The notes below the pieces were generated by a model. That model was not told the DNA's origin and searched no databases. It saw only the letters and a list, made by a program, of their open reading frames with translations. 15,607 nucleotides of DNA from Actinomycetota bacterium (lineage in GTDB: Bacteria; Actinomycetota; Humimicrobiia; Humimicrobiales; Humimicrobiaceae), in NCBI GenBank assembly GCA_004376325.1, contig SOKC01000135.1, positions 1 through 15,607 of the forward strand, given 5' to 3'. Position numbers and translations under genes: made by a program. Below are positions 7,297-15,606 of the stretch, piece after piece. Each line of letters starts with the position of its first letter. Position 1 is the first letter of the stretch.

Positions 7297-7305
7297 AAGG
7301 AAGTT

Positions 7306-9432
7306 ATGAAAAAAAACCTGCTTTTTGAAATTGGAACTGAAGAACTACCCCCTTCATGTATTAGAGAAGGGGTAAGTGGACTTAAGAAAATCCTTGAAGA
7401 TAAATTAACTGAAAATAGATTAGAATTTAAGGATATACAGGCTTACTGCTCACCAAGAAGACTGGTCGCTGTAGTAAGGGGGCTGGGCGAACTTCAAAAA
7501 TCTAAAATAAAAACAGTTACCGGTCCTCGTCTGAAGGCCGCATTTGATAAAGAGGGCAATTTCACCAGAGCTGCCGAAGGTTTTGCCAGAAGCTTAAATA
7601 TGAAAGTTTCCGACCTTGAGGAAATTGAAATTGAAGGCAGGGGTTTATATCTGGGAAAAAGGATTATAGAAAAAGGGGGAAAAGCTGTAGATATCCTGCC
7701 GGATATACTAAAAGGTACTATACTCAATTTAACCTTCAGCAAACAAATGACCTGGGCAGGCTGTGATATTAAATTTGCCCGTCCCATAAGATGGATTCTT
7801 GCTTTATATGATAATGAGATAATAAAATTTAGCATTGCAAATTTAAATTCAGGAAACGTTACTTTCGGGCACCGCACACTTCATCCTGAACCCATTGCTA
7901 TAAAGGATGCCGGAAGTTATTTCAAGCTGCTTCAGGATAAAGGAAAAGTAATAGCCAATGATATAAAAAGAAAAGAATTAATATTAAATCAAATGGGTAA
8001 GCTGGAAGAAAAAGTATGGAAAGGTAACTACAGGGTTATTTTGGATGAAAACTTACTTAATGATGTGGTAAATCTGGTTGAGATACCAAATACTATTGTA
8101 GGAAATTTCCCCGGGGAGTTTCTTTATATTCCAAAAGAATTACTTGTAGAAGCAATACAACACCATCAGAAATATTTTGCAGTTTTAGATAAATCCGGGA
8201 ATGTCAGCACCAAATTTTTAATTGTACAGAACGGAATAAGAGATAATGATGAAATAAAGAAAGGAAATGAAAAAGTTTTAAAAGCCAGGCTTAGTGATGC
8301 TGCATTCTTTTATGAAGAAGACAGGAAGCATGATTTCAACTACTGGATAGATAAATTAAAGGGAGTGATTTTCTTTTCAAATCTTGGCAGCATGTATGAT
8401 AAAGCTTTAAGGCTTAAAAAGGTCAGCGCCTATATTGCCGGATTACCAGCGGGTAGCGGGCCATATGAAAAGGATGATGTCTCTTCCTATTTAGCTGCAG
8501 CAAGTATGCTTTGTAAATGTGACCTGGTTACAAATATGGTAGTAGAATTTCCGGCGCTTCAGGGGGTAGTTGGCCGTCAGTATGCCAGGGAAAAAGGAGA
8601 AAAAAGTGAAGTGTCAAAAGCAATTTTTGAACACTACTTTCCTAGATTCGCCGCTGATATTCTTCCGTCTACGGATGTAGGCTTAATATTATCTATTGCT
8701 GATAAAATTGACACTATAACCGGGATGTTTCTGGCGGGAAAAATGCCTTCCGGTTCTGAAGATCCTTTTGCATTAAGGAGAAAAGCTTCTGGTATCGTAC
8801 TTTCGATACTAAAAGGAAAATATGATTTTGATCTAACCGATTTAATAAGTTACAATCAGAACCTCTATCAAAAATCTTTTGATTTTAGGGGTATAAATGA
8901 TTTGAAGATTAGCGCCGAGATTAAAGATTTTATTATTGCAAGATACAGGTTCTTACTGGAGAAAAAAGGGAAGAGATTGGATATTCTGGAATCAATTTTA
9001 GGATCGGGATGCTGCTCTATTTTAGATATTGATTTAAGATACAAGGCTATAGAAGAATTTATCGGAAGTGAAGATATAAAAAAGATTTCATTTCCTATGA
9101 TTAGATGTAAAAATATAATAGATAAAAAAGAATTTGAGGAAGTTGATGGGGAACTGCTGGAGGAAGAATATGAAAAAAGATTATTTTCATCTGTTAATAA
9201 GAAGGAAAAAGCAATAAAGGACCTTATGTGTAAAAGAGATTACGCTTCAGTTCTTGCTGAACTTTATGAATTTGGAGAAATTGTGGATTTGTTTTTTGAT
9301 AAGGTCCTGGTTATGGACAAAGACAAAAAAGTTAGATCCAATAGGGTTAATTTGATTAAAAAAGCAGTTGATCTTTACTTAATACTTGCAGATTTTTCAA
9401 GATTGACTGTAGAGAGCGGTAGCAACGTATAA
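7306..9432 (+). CDS. glyS: Glycyl-tRNA synthetase beta subunit
   Basis: This 708-residue beta chain partners with GlyQ and provides tRNA recognition. It opens with the family signature LLFEIGTEELPPS and contains HHQKYF at residues 286-291. The FPALQGVVGRQYA and SEDPFALRRKASGIV segments follow. The C-terminal part has the DALR-type helical anticodon-binding region (around DFSRLTV at the end). Length is within the usual range. The start at 7306 has AAGGAAG at 7297-7303, and the gene lies 9 nt after glyQ, so the subunits are cotranslated from one mRNA. Confidence 0.96.
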   Translation: MKKNLLFEIGTEELPPSCIREGVSGLKKILEDKLTENRLEFKDIQAYCSPRRLVAVVRGLGELQKSKIKTVTGPRLKAAFDKEGNFTRAAEGFARSLNMKVSDLEEIEIEGRGLYLGKRIIEKGGKAVDILPDILKGTILNLTFSKQMTWAGCDIKFARPIRWILALYDNEIIKFSIANLNSGNVTFGHRTLHPEPIAIKDAGSYFKLLQDKGKVIANDIKRKELILNQMGKLEEKVWKGNYRVILDENLLNDVVNLVEIPNTIVGNFPGEFLYIPKELLVEAIQHHQKYFAVLDKSGNVSTKFLIVQNGIRDNDEIKKGNEKVLKARLSDAAFFYEEDRKHDFNYWIDKLKGVIFFSNLGSMYDKALRLKKVSAYIAGLPAGSGPYEKDDVSSYLAAASMLCKCDLVTNMVVEFPALQGVVGRQYAREKGEKSEVSKAIFEHYFPRFAADILPSTDVGLILSIADKIDTITGMFLAGKMPSGSEDPFALRRKASGIVLSILKGKYDFDLTDLISYNQNLYQKSFDFRGINDLKISAEIKDFIIARYRFLLEKKGKRLDILESILGSGCCSILDIDLRYKAIEEFIGSEDIKKISFPMIRCKNIIDKKEFEEVDGELLEEEYEKRLFSSVNKKEKAIKDLMCKRDYASVLAELYEFGEIVDLFFDKVLVMDKDKKVRSNRVNLIKKAVDLYLILADFSRLTVESGSNV

Positions 9433-9480
9433 AAATCTTTTTAAGATATTTTGCTCTTATTTTTTTTTAATTTTTTTGGT
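9431..9480 (+). terminator. Weak AT-rich terminator after glyS
   Basis: A short hairpin, ATCTT (9435-9439) with AAGAT (9443-9447) around a 3-nt loop, extends across one mismatch by three A-T pairs. It is followed by two T-rich runs (9458-9468 and 9471-9477). The stem contains a single G-C pair, so it would be weak alone. Its position right after the glyS stop and the T-runs favour a termination role. Confidence 0.35.
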
Positions 9481-9482
9481 AT

Positions 9483-9488
9483 TATAAT
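9483..9488 (+). promoter_or_regulatory. Possible -10 element for ppdK
   Basis: A perfect TATAAT lies 73 nt before the ppdK ATG. No -35-like hexamer is present at 16-18 nt; that stretch is a T-run. If used, it would give a leader of about 66 nt. An AT-rich background makes chance occurrence possible. Confidence 0.3.
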
Positions 9489-9533
9489 TCGATTTAATTT
9501 TTTAAAAACGCAAAATGTAATTAGTAATTTAAT

Positions 9534-9544
9534 AGGAGGAAGGA
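9534..9544 (+). promoter_or_regulatory. Purine-rich ribosome binding site of ppdK, set far from the start
   Basis: The run AGGAGGAAGGA is the best Shine-Dalgarno match in this part of the window. Its AGGAGG core ends 16 nt before the ppdK ATG at 9556, and the second AAGGA ends 11 nt before it. A TAG in the ppdK frame at 9550-9552 rules out any earlier in-frame start, so 9556 is the first usable codon. Confidence 0.55.
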
Positions 9545-9555
9545 ATTAGTAGGTA

Positions 9556-12180
9556 ATGGCTTTAAAAAAATATGTATATTTTTTCGGCGAAGGTAAAAAA
9601 GAGATGAAAAAACTTCTGGGAGGAAAGGGCGCAGATCTATCAGAGATGACCAACATGGGTTTACCTGTACCCTATGGTTTTACCATAACCACAGAAGTTT
9701 GTAACCTATTTTATGACCTGGGTAAGAGTTATCCTGAAAGTCTGGAAGAACAAATTGAGGAAAATTTAAAAAAATTAGAAGAAAAAATGGGGATGGTTTT
9801 TGGAGATGAAAAAAATCCACTTCTGGTTTCTGTTAGATCTGGAGCAGCTATTTCTATGCCCGGTATGATGGACACTGTACTAAACCTGGGTTTAAATGAC
9901 AAAACTATAATAGCATTAATGGAAAAGACAAAAAATGAAAGATTTGGCTGGGATTCTTATAGAAGGTTCGTTCAAATGTTTGGCAGTGTAGTAATGGATG
10001 TAGAACATGATAAGTTTGAAGAGGCGCTTCAATCAAAAAAAGATAAAAAAAATATAAAATTTGATACTGAACTAACTGCGGAAGACCTGAAGGAACTTGT
10101 GGAGGATTATAAAAAAATAATCAAAGAAGCTAAAGGAAAAAACTTTCCTCAGGATCCCAGAGAACAGCTAAAGATGGCTGTTGACGCAGTATTTGATTCC
10201 TGGAATAACAAAAGAGCTGTATCTTACAGGAATCTTCATGATATTCCTCACAATATTGGTACTGCAGTAAATGTGCAGGCTATGGTGTTTGGAAACATGG
10301 GTCAAGATTCAGGAACTGGCGTAGCGTTCACCAGAAATCCGGCAACGGGTGAGGATAAGTTTTATGGTGAGTATCTGATGAATGCTCAAGGTGAAGATGT
10401 GGTTGCGGGAATAAGAACCCCAAAGCATATTTCTGAGTTGAAAGAAGAAATGCCTGAAATATACAAGCAGCTGATTGATATACGAAAGAAATTAGAGGAA
10501 CATTACAAGGATATGCAGGACGTTGAGTTCACCATTCAGGAAGGAAAATTGTATATGCTTCAGACCAGAACCGGTAAAAGAACGGCAGCTGCAGCACTTC
10601 AAGTTGCAGTTGATATGGTTGATCAGGGATATATAGATAAAAAGACTGCTGTAACCAGAGTAGAGCCCCAAATGCTTGATCAATTGATGCATAAACAGCT
10701 GGATAAAAAAGCTAAAAAGAATGCGGAATTACTTACCAAAGGGTTGCCGGCATCACCCGGAGCGGCGTTGGGCAAGGTGGTTTTTGATGCAGACACAGCT
10801 GTCGAGGAAGCCAAGAGTGAAAATGTGGTTCTGGTGAGAACAGAGACATCTCCTGAAGATATTCAGGGTATGGCGGTAGCTCAGGGAATTTTAACTGCAA
10901 GAGGAGGAATGACTTCACATGCCGCTGTTGTTGCAAGGGGTATGGGTAAGTGCTGTGTTGCTGGCGCGGAAGACATTAAAGTATTTGAGGATAAACAATA
11001 TTTTGAAGTAAATGGCAGCAAGGTAAATAAAGGCGACTGGGTCACACTTGATGGTTCAACTGGAGAAGTATTTAAAGGTAAAATTCCGGTAGTAGATCCT
11101 GAAATAGGGAAAAATTTTAAAAAATTCATGAGCTGGGTTAATGATTACAAGAAAATTGGAGTAAGAGCAAATGCCGATACTCCTGATGATTCTAAAGTCG
11201 CTTTGAATTTTGGAGCAGAAGGCATAGGTCTTTGCAGAACAGAGCATATGTTCTTTGAAGCAGACAGAATAAAAGCTGTAAGAAAGATGATAGTAGCCAA
11301 AAGCAAGGAAGAAAGAGAGAAAGCCCTGGCAAAGCTTCTACCAATACAGAAAAAAGATTTTATGGAAATCTTTAAGGTAATGAATAATCTGCCTGTGACT
11401 ATAAGGCTCTTAGACCCGCCCCTGCATGAATTTTTACCTAATGAAGATGAAGATATCAAAGAAATAGCCGGAGAGCTGGGTTTAAAATTTGATGAACTAA
11501 AAGCAACTATTAATTCTCTACATGAAATGAATCCAATGCTGGGACACAGAGGGTGCAGGCTTTCAATTACATATCCTGAGATTCTAGAAATGCAGGTCAG
11601 GGCTATATTTGAAGCAACTGTTGAGCTTACCAAAGAGGGCTATAAAGTAAAACCCGAAGTGATGATTCCATTGGTTGGAGATGTAAGGGAAGTAAAGGTT
11701 TTAAAAGACCAGATTATTAAGATTGCTGATGAAATAATGAAGAAAGAAAATCTGAAATTTGACTATAAAGTCGGCACAATGATTGAGATTCCAAGGGCCT
11801 GTGTTACTGCTGATGAAATTGCAACAGAAGCTGAATTTTTTAGCTTTGGAACAAATGACTTGACCCAGATGGCTTTTGGATTTTCAAGAGATGATTCCGG
11901 CAAGTTTCTTCCTGACTATATAGAAAAAGGAGTTTTGGAAAAAGATCCATTTGCCACTATTGACAGGAACGGTGTGGGCCAGTTAATTAAAATGGGTGTG
12001 GAAAAGGGAAGGAAAGCAAGAAAAAATTTAAAGATTGGTATCTGTGGTGAACATGGAGGTGACCCGAGTTCAGTAGAATTCTGTCATATGGTAGGGATGG
12101 ATTATGTAAGCTGTTCACCATATAGGGTTCCGGTTGCCAGGCTGGCTGCTGCGCATGCGGCAATAAAGAGCGAAGAATAA
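9556..12180 (+). CDS. ppdK: Pyruvate, phosphate dikinase
   Basis: This 874-residue protein is full length for PPDK, which interconverts pyruvate + ATP + Pi with PEP + AMP + PPi in the cytoplasm. The N-terminal ATP-grasp nucleotide-binding region covers about residues 1-340 (SVRSGAAISMPGMMDTVLN near 92-110; LQTRTGKR near 335-342). The swivelling phosphohistidine domain has TSHAAVVARG with the catalytic H455 and the regulatory-type T453. The C-terminal TIM-barrel PEP/pyruvate domain includes GLCRTEHMF (558-566), SFGTNDLTQ and the catalytic cysteine C830 in GICGEHGG. It lies between glyS and dnaG as in many Clostridia-like genomes. The small PPDK regulatory kinase/phosphatase (PDRP, YqfL-like) often found beside it is not in this window. 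The spacers on both sides suggest its own transcription unit. Confidence 0.97.
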   Translation: MALKKYVYFFGEGKKEMKKLLGGKGADLSEMTNMGLPVPYGFTITTEVCNLFYDLGKSYPESLEEQIEENLKKLEEKMGMVFGDEKNPLLVSVRSGAAISMPGMMDTVLNLGLNDKTIIALMEKTKNERFGWDSYRRFVQMFGSVVMDVEHDKFEEALQSKKDKKNIKFDTELTAEDLKELVEDYKKIIKEAKGKNFPQDPREQLKMAVDAVFDSWNNKRAVSYRNLHDIPHNIGTAVNVQAMVFGNMGQDSGTGVAFTRNPATGEDKFYGEYLMNAQGEDVVAGIRTPKHISELKEEMPEIYKQLIDIRKKLEEHYKDMQDVEFTIQEGKLYMLQTRTGKRTAAAALQVAVDMVDQGYIDKKTAVTRVEPQMLDQLMHKQLDKKAKKNAELLTKGLPASPGAALGKVVFDADTAVEEAKSENVVLVRTETSPEDIQGMAVAQGILTARGGMTSHAAVVARGMGKCCVAGAEDIKVFEDKQYFEVNGSKVNKGDWVTLDGSTGEVFKGKIPVVDPEIGKNFKKFMSWVNDYKKIGVRANADTPDDSKVALNFGAEGIGLCRTEHMFFEADRIKAVRKMIVAKSKEEREKALAKLLPIQKKDFMEIFKVMNNLPVTIRLLDPPLHEFLPNEDEDIKEIAGELGLKFDELKATINSLHEMNPMLGHRGCRLSITYPEILEMQVRAIFEATVELTKEGYKVKPEVMIPLVGDVREVKVLKDQIIKIADEIMKKENLKFDYKVGTMIEIPRACVTADEIATEAEFFSFGTNDLTQMAFGFSRDDSGKFLPDYIEKGVLEKDPFATIDRNGVGQLIKMGVEKGRKARKNLKIGICGEHGGDPSSVEFCHMVGMDYVSCSPYRVPVARLAAAHAAIKSEE

Positions 12181-12312
12181 AAAATATATTAAAATTTCCT
12201 TAAGTATTTAGAAATATAGGGTGAACCCCTCTAATAAATAATATATTAGTGGTAAAATAAATATAAGTTTATTTCATTTATGCAGTTAGAGTAATTTGTT
12301 TTTTTATTTCCC
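12181..12312 (+). other. AT-rich spacer after ppdK with two weak hairpins
   Basis: There is no gene here. Two inverted repeats are visible: CTAATA (12231-12236) with TATTAG (12244-12249), loop 7 nt; and AAATAAA (12255-12261) with TTTATTT (12268-12274), loop 6 nt. Both are nearly all A-T and neither is followed by a long T-run, so neither is a convincing terminator. I see no conserved RNA motif. Confidence 0.35.
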
Positions 12313-12342
12313 GGAAGTTTTGCCAGAGGAAGTTTTGCCAGA
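12313..12342 (+). repeat. Perfect 15-bp tandem duplication upstream of dnaG
   Basis: The unit GGAAGTTTTGCCAGA occurs twice with no gap and no mismatch (12313-12327 and 12328-12342). Each copy contains TTGCCA, a five-of-six match to the sigma-70 -35 hexamer. The repeat therefore duplicates a core promoter element just before dnaG-rpoD. It probably arose by replication slippage. Confidence 0.9.
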
Positions 12343-12362
12343 TATATTAATTATTATATTTT
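12320..12362 (+). promoter_or_regulatory. Putative dual sigma-70 promoter for dnaG-rpoD
   Basis: Pair 1 is TTGCCA (12320-12325), a 17-nt spacer, then TATATT (12343-12348), predicting a start near 12355. Pair 2 uses the second repeat copy: TTGCCA (12335-12340), a 16-nt spacer, then the weaker TATTTT (12357-12362), predicting a start near 12369. The first pair is clearly the better match. Leaders to the dnaG ATG at 12379 would be about 24 and 10 nt. Confidence 0.5.
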
Positions 12363-12378
12363 TGTGTTTAGAAGAGAA

Positions 12379-14292
12379 ATGAGCAGAAGTTTAAAAGAGG
12401 GCGAAGTAGAGGAATTAAAATCTAAAGCGGATATTTACACTGTTGTCTCAAATTATGTGAAACTTAAAAAAACTGGCAGAAATTATACCGGACTCTGTCC
12501 TTTCCATAAAGAAAAAACTCCATCATTTACTGTTGATACTTCAAAGCAGCTTTATCATTGCTTTGGGTGTGGAGAAGGTGGCGATTTAATAACCTTTGTA
12601 GAGAAGATTGAAAATATGGAGTTTATAGAAGCGATTGAATTTCTGGCAAAAAAGATTGGCTACAATTTAAAGTATAATTACAGTGGTTCTAAAGAGTCAT
12701 CAAAATTAAAAAACAGGCTGGTAGAATTAAATGAGCTCGCTAAAAAGTATTTTGATTTCATACTTTTTAAAAGTAAAAAGGGTTTGCCTTCTTTAAATTA
12801 TTTAAAGAATAGAGGTTTTGACGAAAAGACGTTGAAGGAGTTTGAAGTCGGGCTCAGCCTGGACAGCTGGAATAATTTTGCAAATTTTGCTAAGAAAAGA
12901 GGGTACAAGCCTGAGGAAGTGATAGAGTGCGGACTGGCTATTAAAAGCAATAGGGGTTCAGGTGAGATATACGACCGGTTCAGAGGCAGGATAATGTTTC
13001 CTATTGAGGATATAGTGGGGAAAACAATAGGTTTTGGAGGAAGAGTTGTCTCGGATGCTGGTAAAACCGGCGGTCAGGAAGCAAAGTATATAAACACTCC
13101 GGAGACCAGGCTTTATTCTAAAAGTAAAAATATATATAGAATTTTTCAGGCCAAAAATCATATTGTCAAAGAAGATGAAGTGCTTATAGTTGAAGGGTAT
13201 ACTGATGTAATGGCCCTGTATCAGTCCGGGATAAGAAATGTGGTTGCCAGTCTGGGTACTGCCCTTACTTCAGACCAGGTAAAGCTCTTAGGGCGGTTTA
13301 CAAAAAATATTGTGCTGGTTTTTGACAGTGATACAGCTGGTATGAACGCTTCCCTTAAGGGAGTTGAAAGATTAAGAGAGTATAATGAGCAGCTTGATCT
13401 GTATTATGAAAATAATTTAAATATCAGGGTAGCGATACTTGAAGAGGGATATGATCCTGCTGATTTTATATTTAAAAAGGGCAAAGAAGTCTTTGCTACG
13501 AAAATTAAAAATGCTGTAAGCATTATTGATTTTACCATTGATGCAATTATAAAAAAATATAATATAGGCAGTCTGGCCGGGAAACTGAAAGCAAGTGATC
13601 ATCTCATAAGATTTATTTCCACTCTTTCTTCAAGCATTATTCAAGGGGAGTGTATAAAGAATGTGGCTGAAAAGTTGAATCTTAAGGAAAGCCTGCTTCT
13701 GGAAGAGATGTTAAAGAAAGAGTATGATCATAAAAAAAGGGCTGTACGCTGGGATAAAGATTACGATATCGAAAAAAAAGAGCCTGTAAATGGAAATATC
13801 ATTCCCTTAAAAAGAATAGAAGTAGAGGCGTTAAAACTGATAATAAATGGGCTGGGAGACAGGATTGACGAACTTTTAAGTCTCGGTCCTGATTATTTTA
13901 GGTTTGAGGATACCAGACAACTTTATCTGATTATAAGAGATGAGATTTTAAGAGCAAGAGAGGATAATAAAAAGGTAAACTTTCCATTAAAAATTACGTC
14001 AGGGGCAATAGAAAATGAAGATGTGAAAAAATTATATAATTATATTTTATTTAGCGAGTCTCATTTTAAGAACCAGAATATTAGTTTAGTAAGTAACGAA
14101 ATCATCAATAATTTAAAAGGAATCCGTATTTCTGAAGAAATTGAGAAAATCAGGAAAAAGATGATAGAATATGAGAAAAATAAAAATGCGGGCAGTGGTG
14201 TAAAAAATAAAGAAGCAGCCAGTAAGTATGACGAACTGTACCGGAGATTAATAGAACTGGAAAAAGAGAAAATGAATTTGAGAATACTTTAA
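12379..14292 (+). CDS. dnaG: DNA primase DnaG
   Basis: DnaG synthesises RNA primers at the replication fork. The CHC2 zinc-binding domain has the ligands of CPFH and CFGC (C45, H48, C66, C69 when counted from the upstream GTG at 12364). The TOPRIM catalytic core has E277 in VEGYTD and D321/D323 in VFDSDTAG. The primase-specific YDRFRGRIMFPI lies near residue 203, and a C-terminal helicase-interaction region completes about 640 residues, which is normal. The ATG at 12379 gives 637 residues and a family-like N-terminus with a weak GAAGAG upstream. The GTG at 12364 adds 5 residues and has no ribosome binding site. dnaG and rpoD are separated by 19 nt and form the conserved macromolecular-synthesis pair, without rpsU here. 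Confidence 0.96.
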   Translation: MSRSLKEGEVEELKSKADIYTVVSNYVKLKKTGRNYTGLCPFHKEKTPSFTVDTSKQLYHCFGCGEGGDLITFVEKIENMEFIEAIEFLAKKIGYNLKYNYSGSKESSKLKNRLVELNELAKKYFDFILFKSKKGLPSLNYLKNRGFDEKTLKEFEVGLSLDSWNNFANFAKKRGYKPEEVIECGLAIKSNRGSGEIYDRFRGRIMFPIEDIVGKTIGFGGRVVSDAGKTGGQEAKYINTPETRLYSKSKNIYRIFQAKNHIVKEDEVLIVEGYTDVMALYQSGIRNVVASLGTALTSDQVKLLGRFTKNIVLVFDSDTAGMNASLKGVERLREYNEQLDLYYENNLNIRVAILEEGYDPADFIFKKGKEVFATKIKNAVSIIDFTIDAIIKKYNIGSLAGKLKASDHLIRFISTLSSSIIQGECIKNVAEKLNLKESLLLEEMLKKEYDHKKRAVRWDKDYDIEKKEPVNGNIIPLKRIEVEALKLIINGLGDRIDELLSLGPDYFRFEDTRQLYLIIRDEILRAREDNKKVNFPLKITSGAIENEDVKKLYNYILFSESHFKNQNISLVSNEIINNLKGIRISEEIEKIRKKMIEYEKNKNAGSGVKNKEAASKYDELYRRLIELEKEKMNLRIL

Positions 14293-14297
14293 GTTTA

Positions 14298-14304
14298 GAG
14301 GTGA
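14298..14304 (+). promoter_or_regulatory. Ribosome binding site of rpoD
   Basis: GAGGTGA, complementary to the 3' end of 16S rRNA, starts 14 nt before the rpoD ATG at 14312, with GAGG ending 10 nt from it. It lies just after the dnaG stop, so rpoD has its own translation start even if its mRNA is shared with dnaG. Confidence 0.6.
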
Positions 14305-14311
14305 ATTTAAC

Positions 14312-15412
14312 ATGAAGAGAGAATCAGAGTTTAAGTTAGAAGAAGTGAAAATGCTGATCAATAAAGGTAAAGCTGATGGACTTCTGACTAATGAAGAAAT
14401 TGCTGAAACTCTTTCAGATATAGAACTTTCCAAAGAGCAAATTGAAAATATTTATGATGTCATTCAGAATCTGGGAATAGAGGTTGTAAGCGAAGAAGAT
14501 GATGGCATTGACACCAGGAGTCCTGGTAAAAAAGATGAAGAGGGAATTTTTACCAGAAAACTGGATTTAACCATAAAATCTCCTACAAATGACCCGGTCA
14601 GGATGTACCTTAAAGAAATTGGAAAGGTAAGACTTCTGACCGCTTTTGAAGAAGTTAATCTTGCCAAGAAGATTGAAGCAGGCGATATAAAAGCTAAAAG
14701 AATGCTGGTTGAAGCCAATTTAAGGCTTGTGGTAAGCATTGCCAAAAAATATGTGGGCAGGGGAATGCTCTTTTTGGATTTGATACAGGAGGGCAATCTG
14801 GGACTTATAAGAGCGGTAGAGAAATTTGATTATAAAAAGGGTTATAAATTTTCTACCTATGCCACCTGGTGGATAAGGCAGGCCATAACCAGAGCTATAG
14901 CTGATCAGGCAAGGACTATAAGAATCCCTGTGCATATGGTAGAAACAATAAACAAATTAATAAGAACACAGAGACAGCTTCTGCAAAAATTTGGAAGAGA
15001 GCCTACCCCGGAAGAGATTGCAAAGAAAATGAAATTTACTCCGGAGAAGGTAAGAGAGGTAATGAAAATATCCCAGGAACCAGTATCCCTTGAGACTCCT
15101 ATAGGAGAAGAAGAGGACAGCCATCTGGGGGATTTCATAGAGGATTCGGAAGTTGAAGCGCCTTCTGATGCCGCCTCTTTTACTATGCTCCAGGAACAGC
15201 TTCGAGAGGTTTTAAATACATTAAATGATAGGGAAAGGAAAGTTATCCAGCTGAGATTCGGATTGCAGGATGGTCACCCCAGAACACTGGAAGAAGTGGG
15301 CAGGGAATTTGGCGTTACCAGGGAAAGAATCAGGCAGATAGAATCCAAGACTCTGGGAAAGTTGAGACATCCAAACAGGAGTGGGATTTTAAGGGATTTT
15401 CTCGAGCATTAA
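14312..15412 (+). CDS. rpoD: RNA polymerase primary sigma factor (RpoD/SigA)
   Basis: This 366-residue group 1 sigma-70 factor directs RNA polymerase to housekeeping promoters. Region 1.1 is at about residues 8-60 (LINKGKADGLLTNEEI) and an acidic linker follows. Region 1.2 begins at DPVRMYLKEIG (94-104). Region 2 runs about 130-205, with core-binding DLIQEGNLGLIRAVEKFDY and the -10-reading segment TYATWWIRQAITRAIADQ. Region 3 runs about 210-285. Region 4 runs about 295-366, with the helix-turn-helix VTRERIRQIE and the primary-sigma ending LRHPNRSGILRDFLEH. There is no large non-conserved insertion between 1.2 and 2.1, as in SigA of Firmicutes. The canonical DNA-reading segments agree with the TTGACA/TATAAT-type promoters seen here. 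Confidence 0.97.
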   Translation: MKRESEFKLEEVKMLINKGKADGLLTNEEIAETLSDIELSKEQIENIYDVIQNLGIEVVSEEDDGIDTRSPGKKDEEGIFTRKLDLTIKSPTNDPVRMYLKEIGKVRLLTAFEEVNLAKKIEAGDIKAKRMLVEANLRLVVSIAKKYVGRGMLFLDLIQEGNLGLIRAVEKFDYKKGYKFSTYATWWIRQAITRAIADQARTIRIPVHMVETINKLIRTQRQLLQKFGREPTPEEIAKKMKFTPEKVREVMKISQEPVSLETPIGEEEDSHLGDFIEDSEVEAPSDAASFTMLQEQLREVLNTLNDRERKVIQLRFGLQDGHPRTLEEVGREFGVTRERIRQIESKTLGKLRHPNRSGILRDFLEH

Positions 15413-15481
15413 TAAAAGTTATAATTTATCCTGTAAGATATTTTAAAGCAGAGTTATTTAATTTTTGTATTGATTTAGACC

Positions 15482-15509
15482 TTGAAATAAACTTCTTATA
15501 CATTATAAT
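15482..15509 (+). promoter_or_regulatory. Promoter of the tRNA-Asn gene
   Basis: TTGAAA (15482-15487), a 16-nt spacer and a perfect TATAAT (15504-15509) predict transcription from about 15516, leaving a 16-nt leader before the tRNA 5' end. This is a typical arrangement for a stable RNA gene and separates the tRNA from dnaG-rpoD. I see no clear hairpin terminator in 15413-15481. Confidence 0.55.
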
Positions 15510-15531
15510 AACATATCGTTGCCATCCTTAA

Positions 15532-15606
<75 letters not shown>

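Noticed and set aside
11145..11633. Minus-strand open frame of 162 codons opposite ppdK, and similar antisense frames opposite pgpH, deoC, glyS and rpoD
   Set aside because: They mirror well-conserved plus-strand genes, show no domain resemblance and have biased, low-complexity Ser/Leu/Ile-rich translations typical of antisense shadows.
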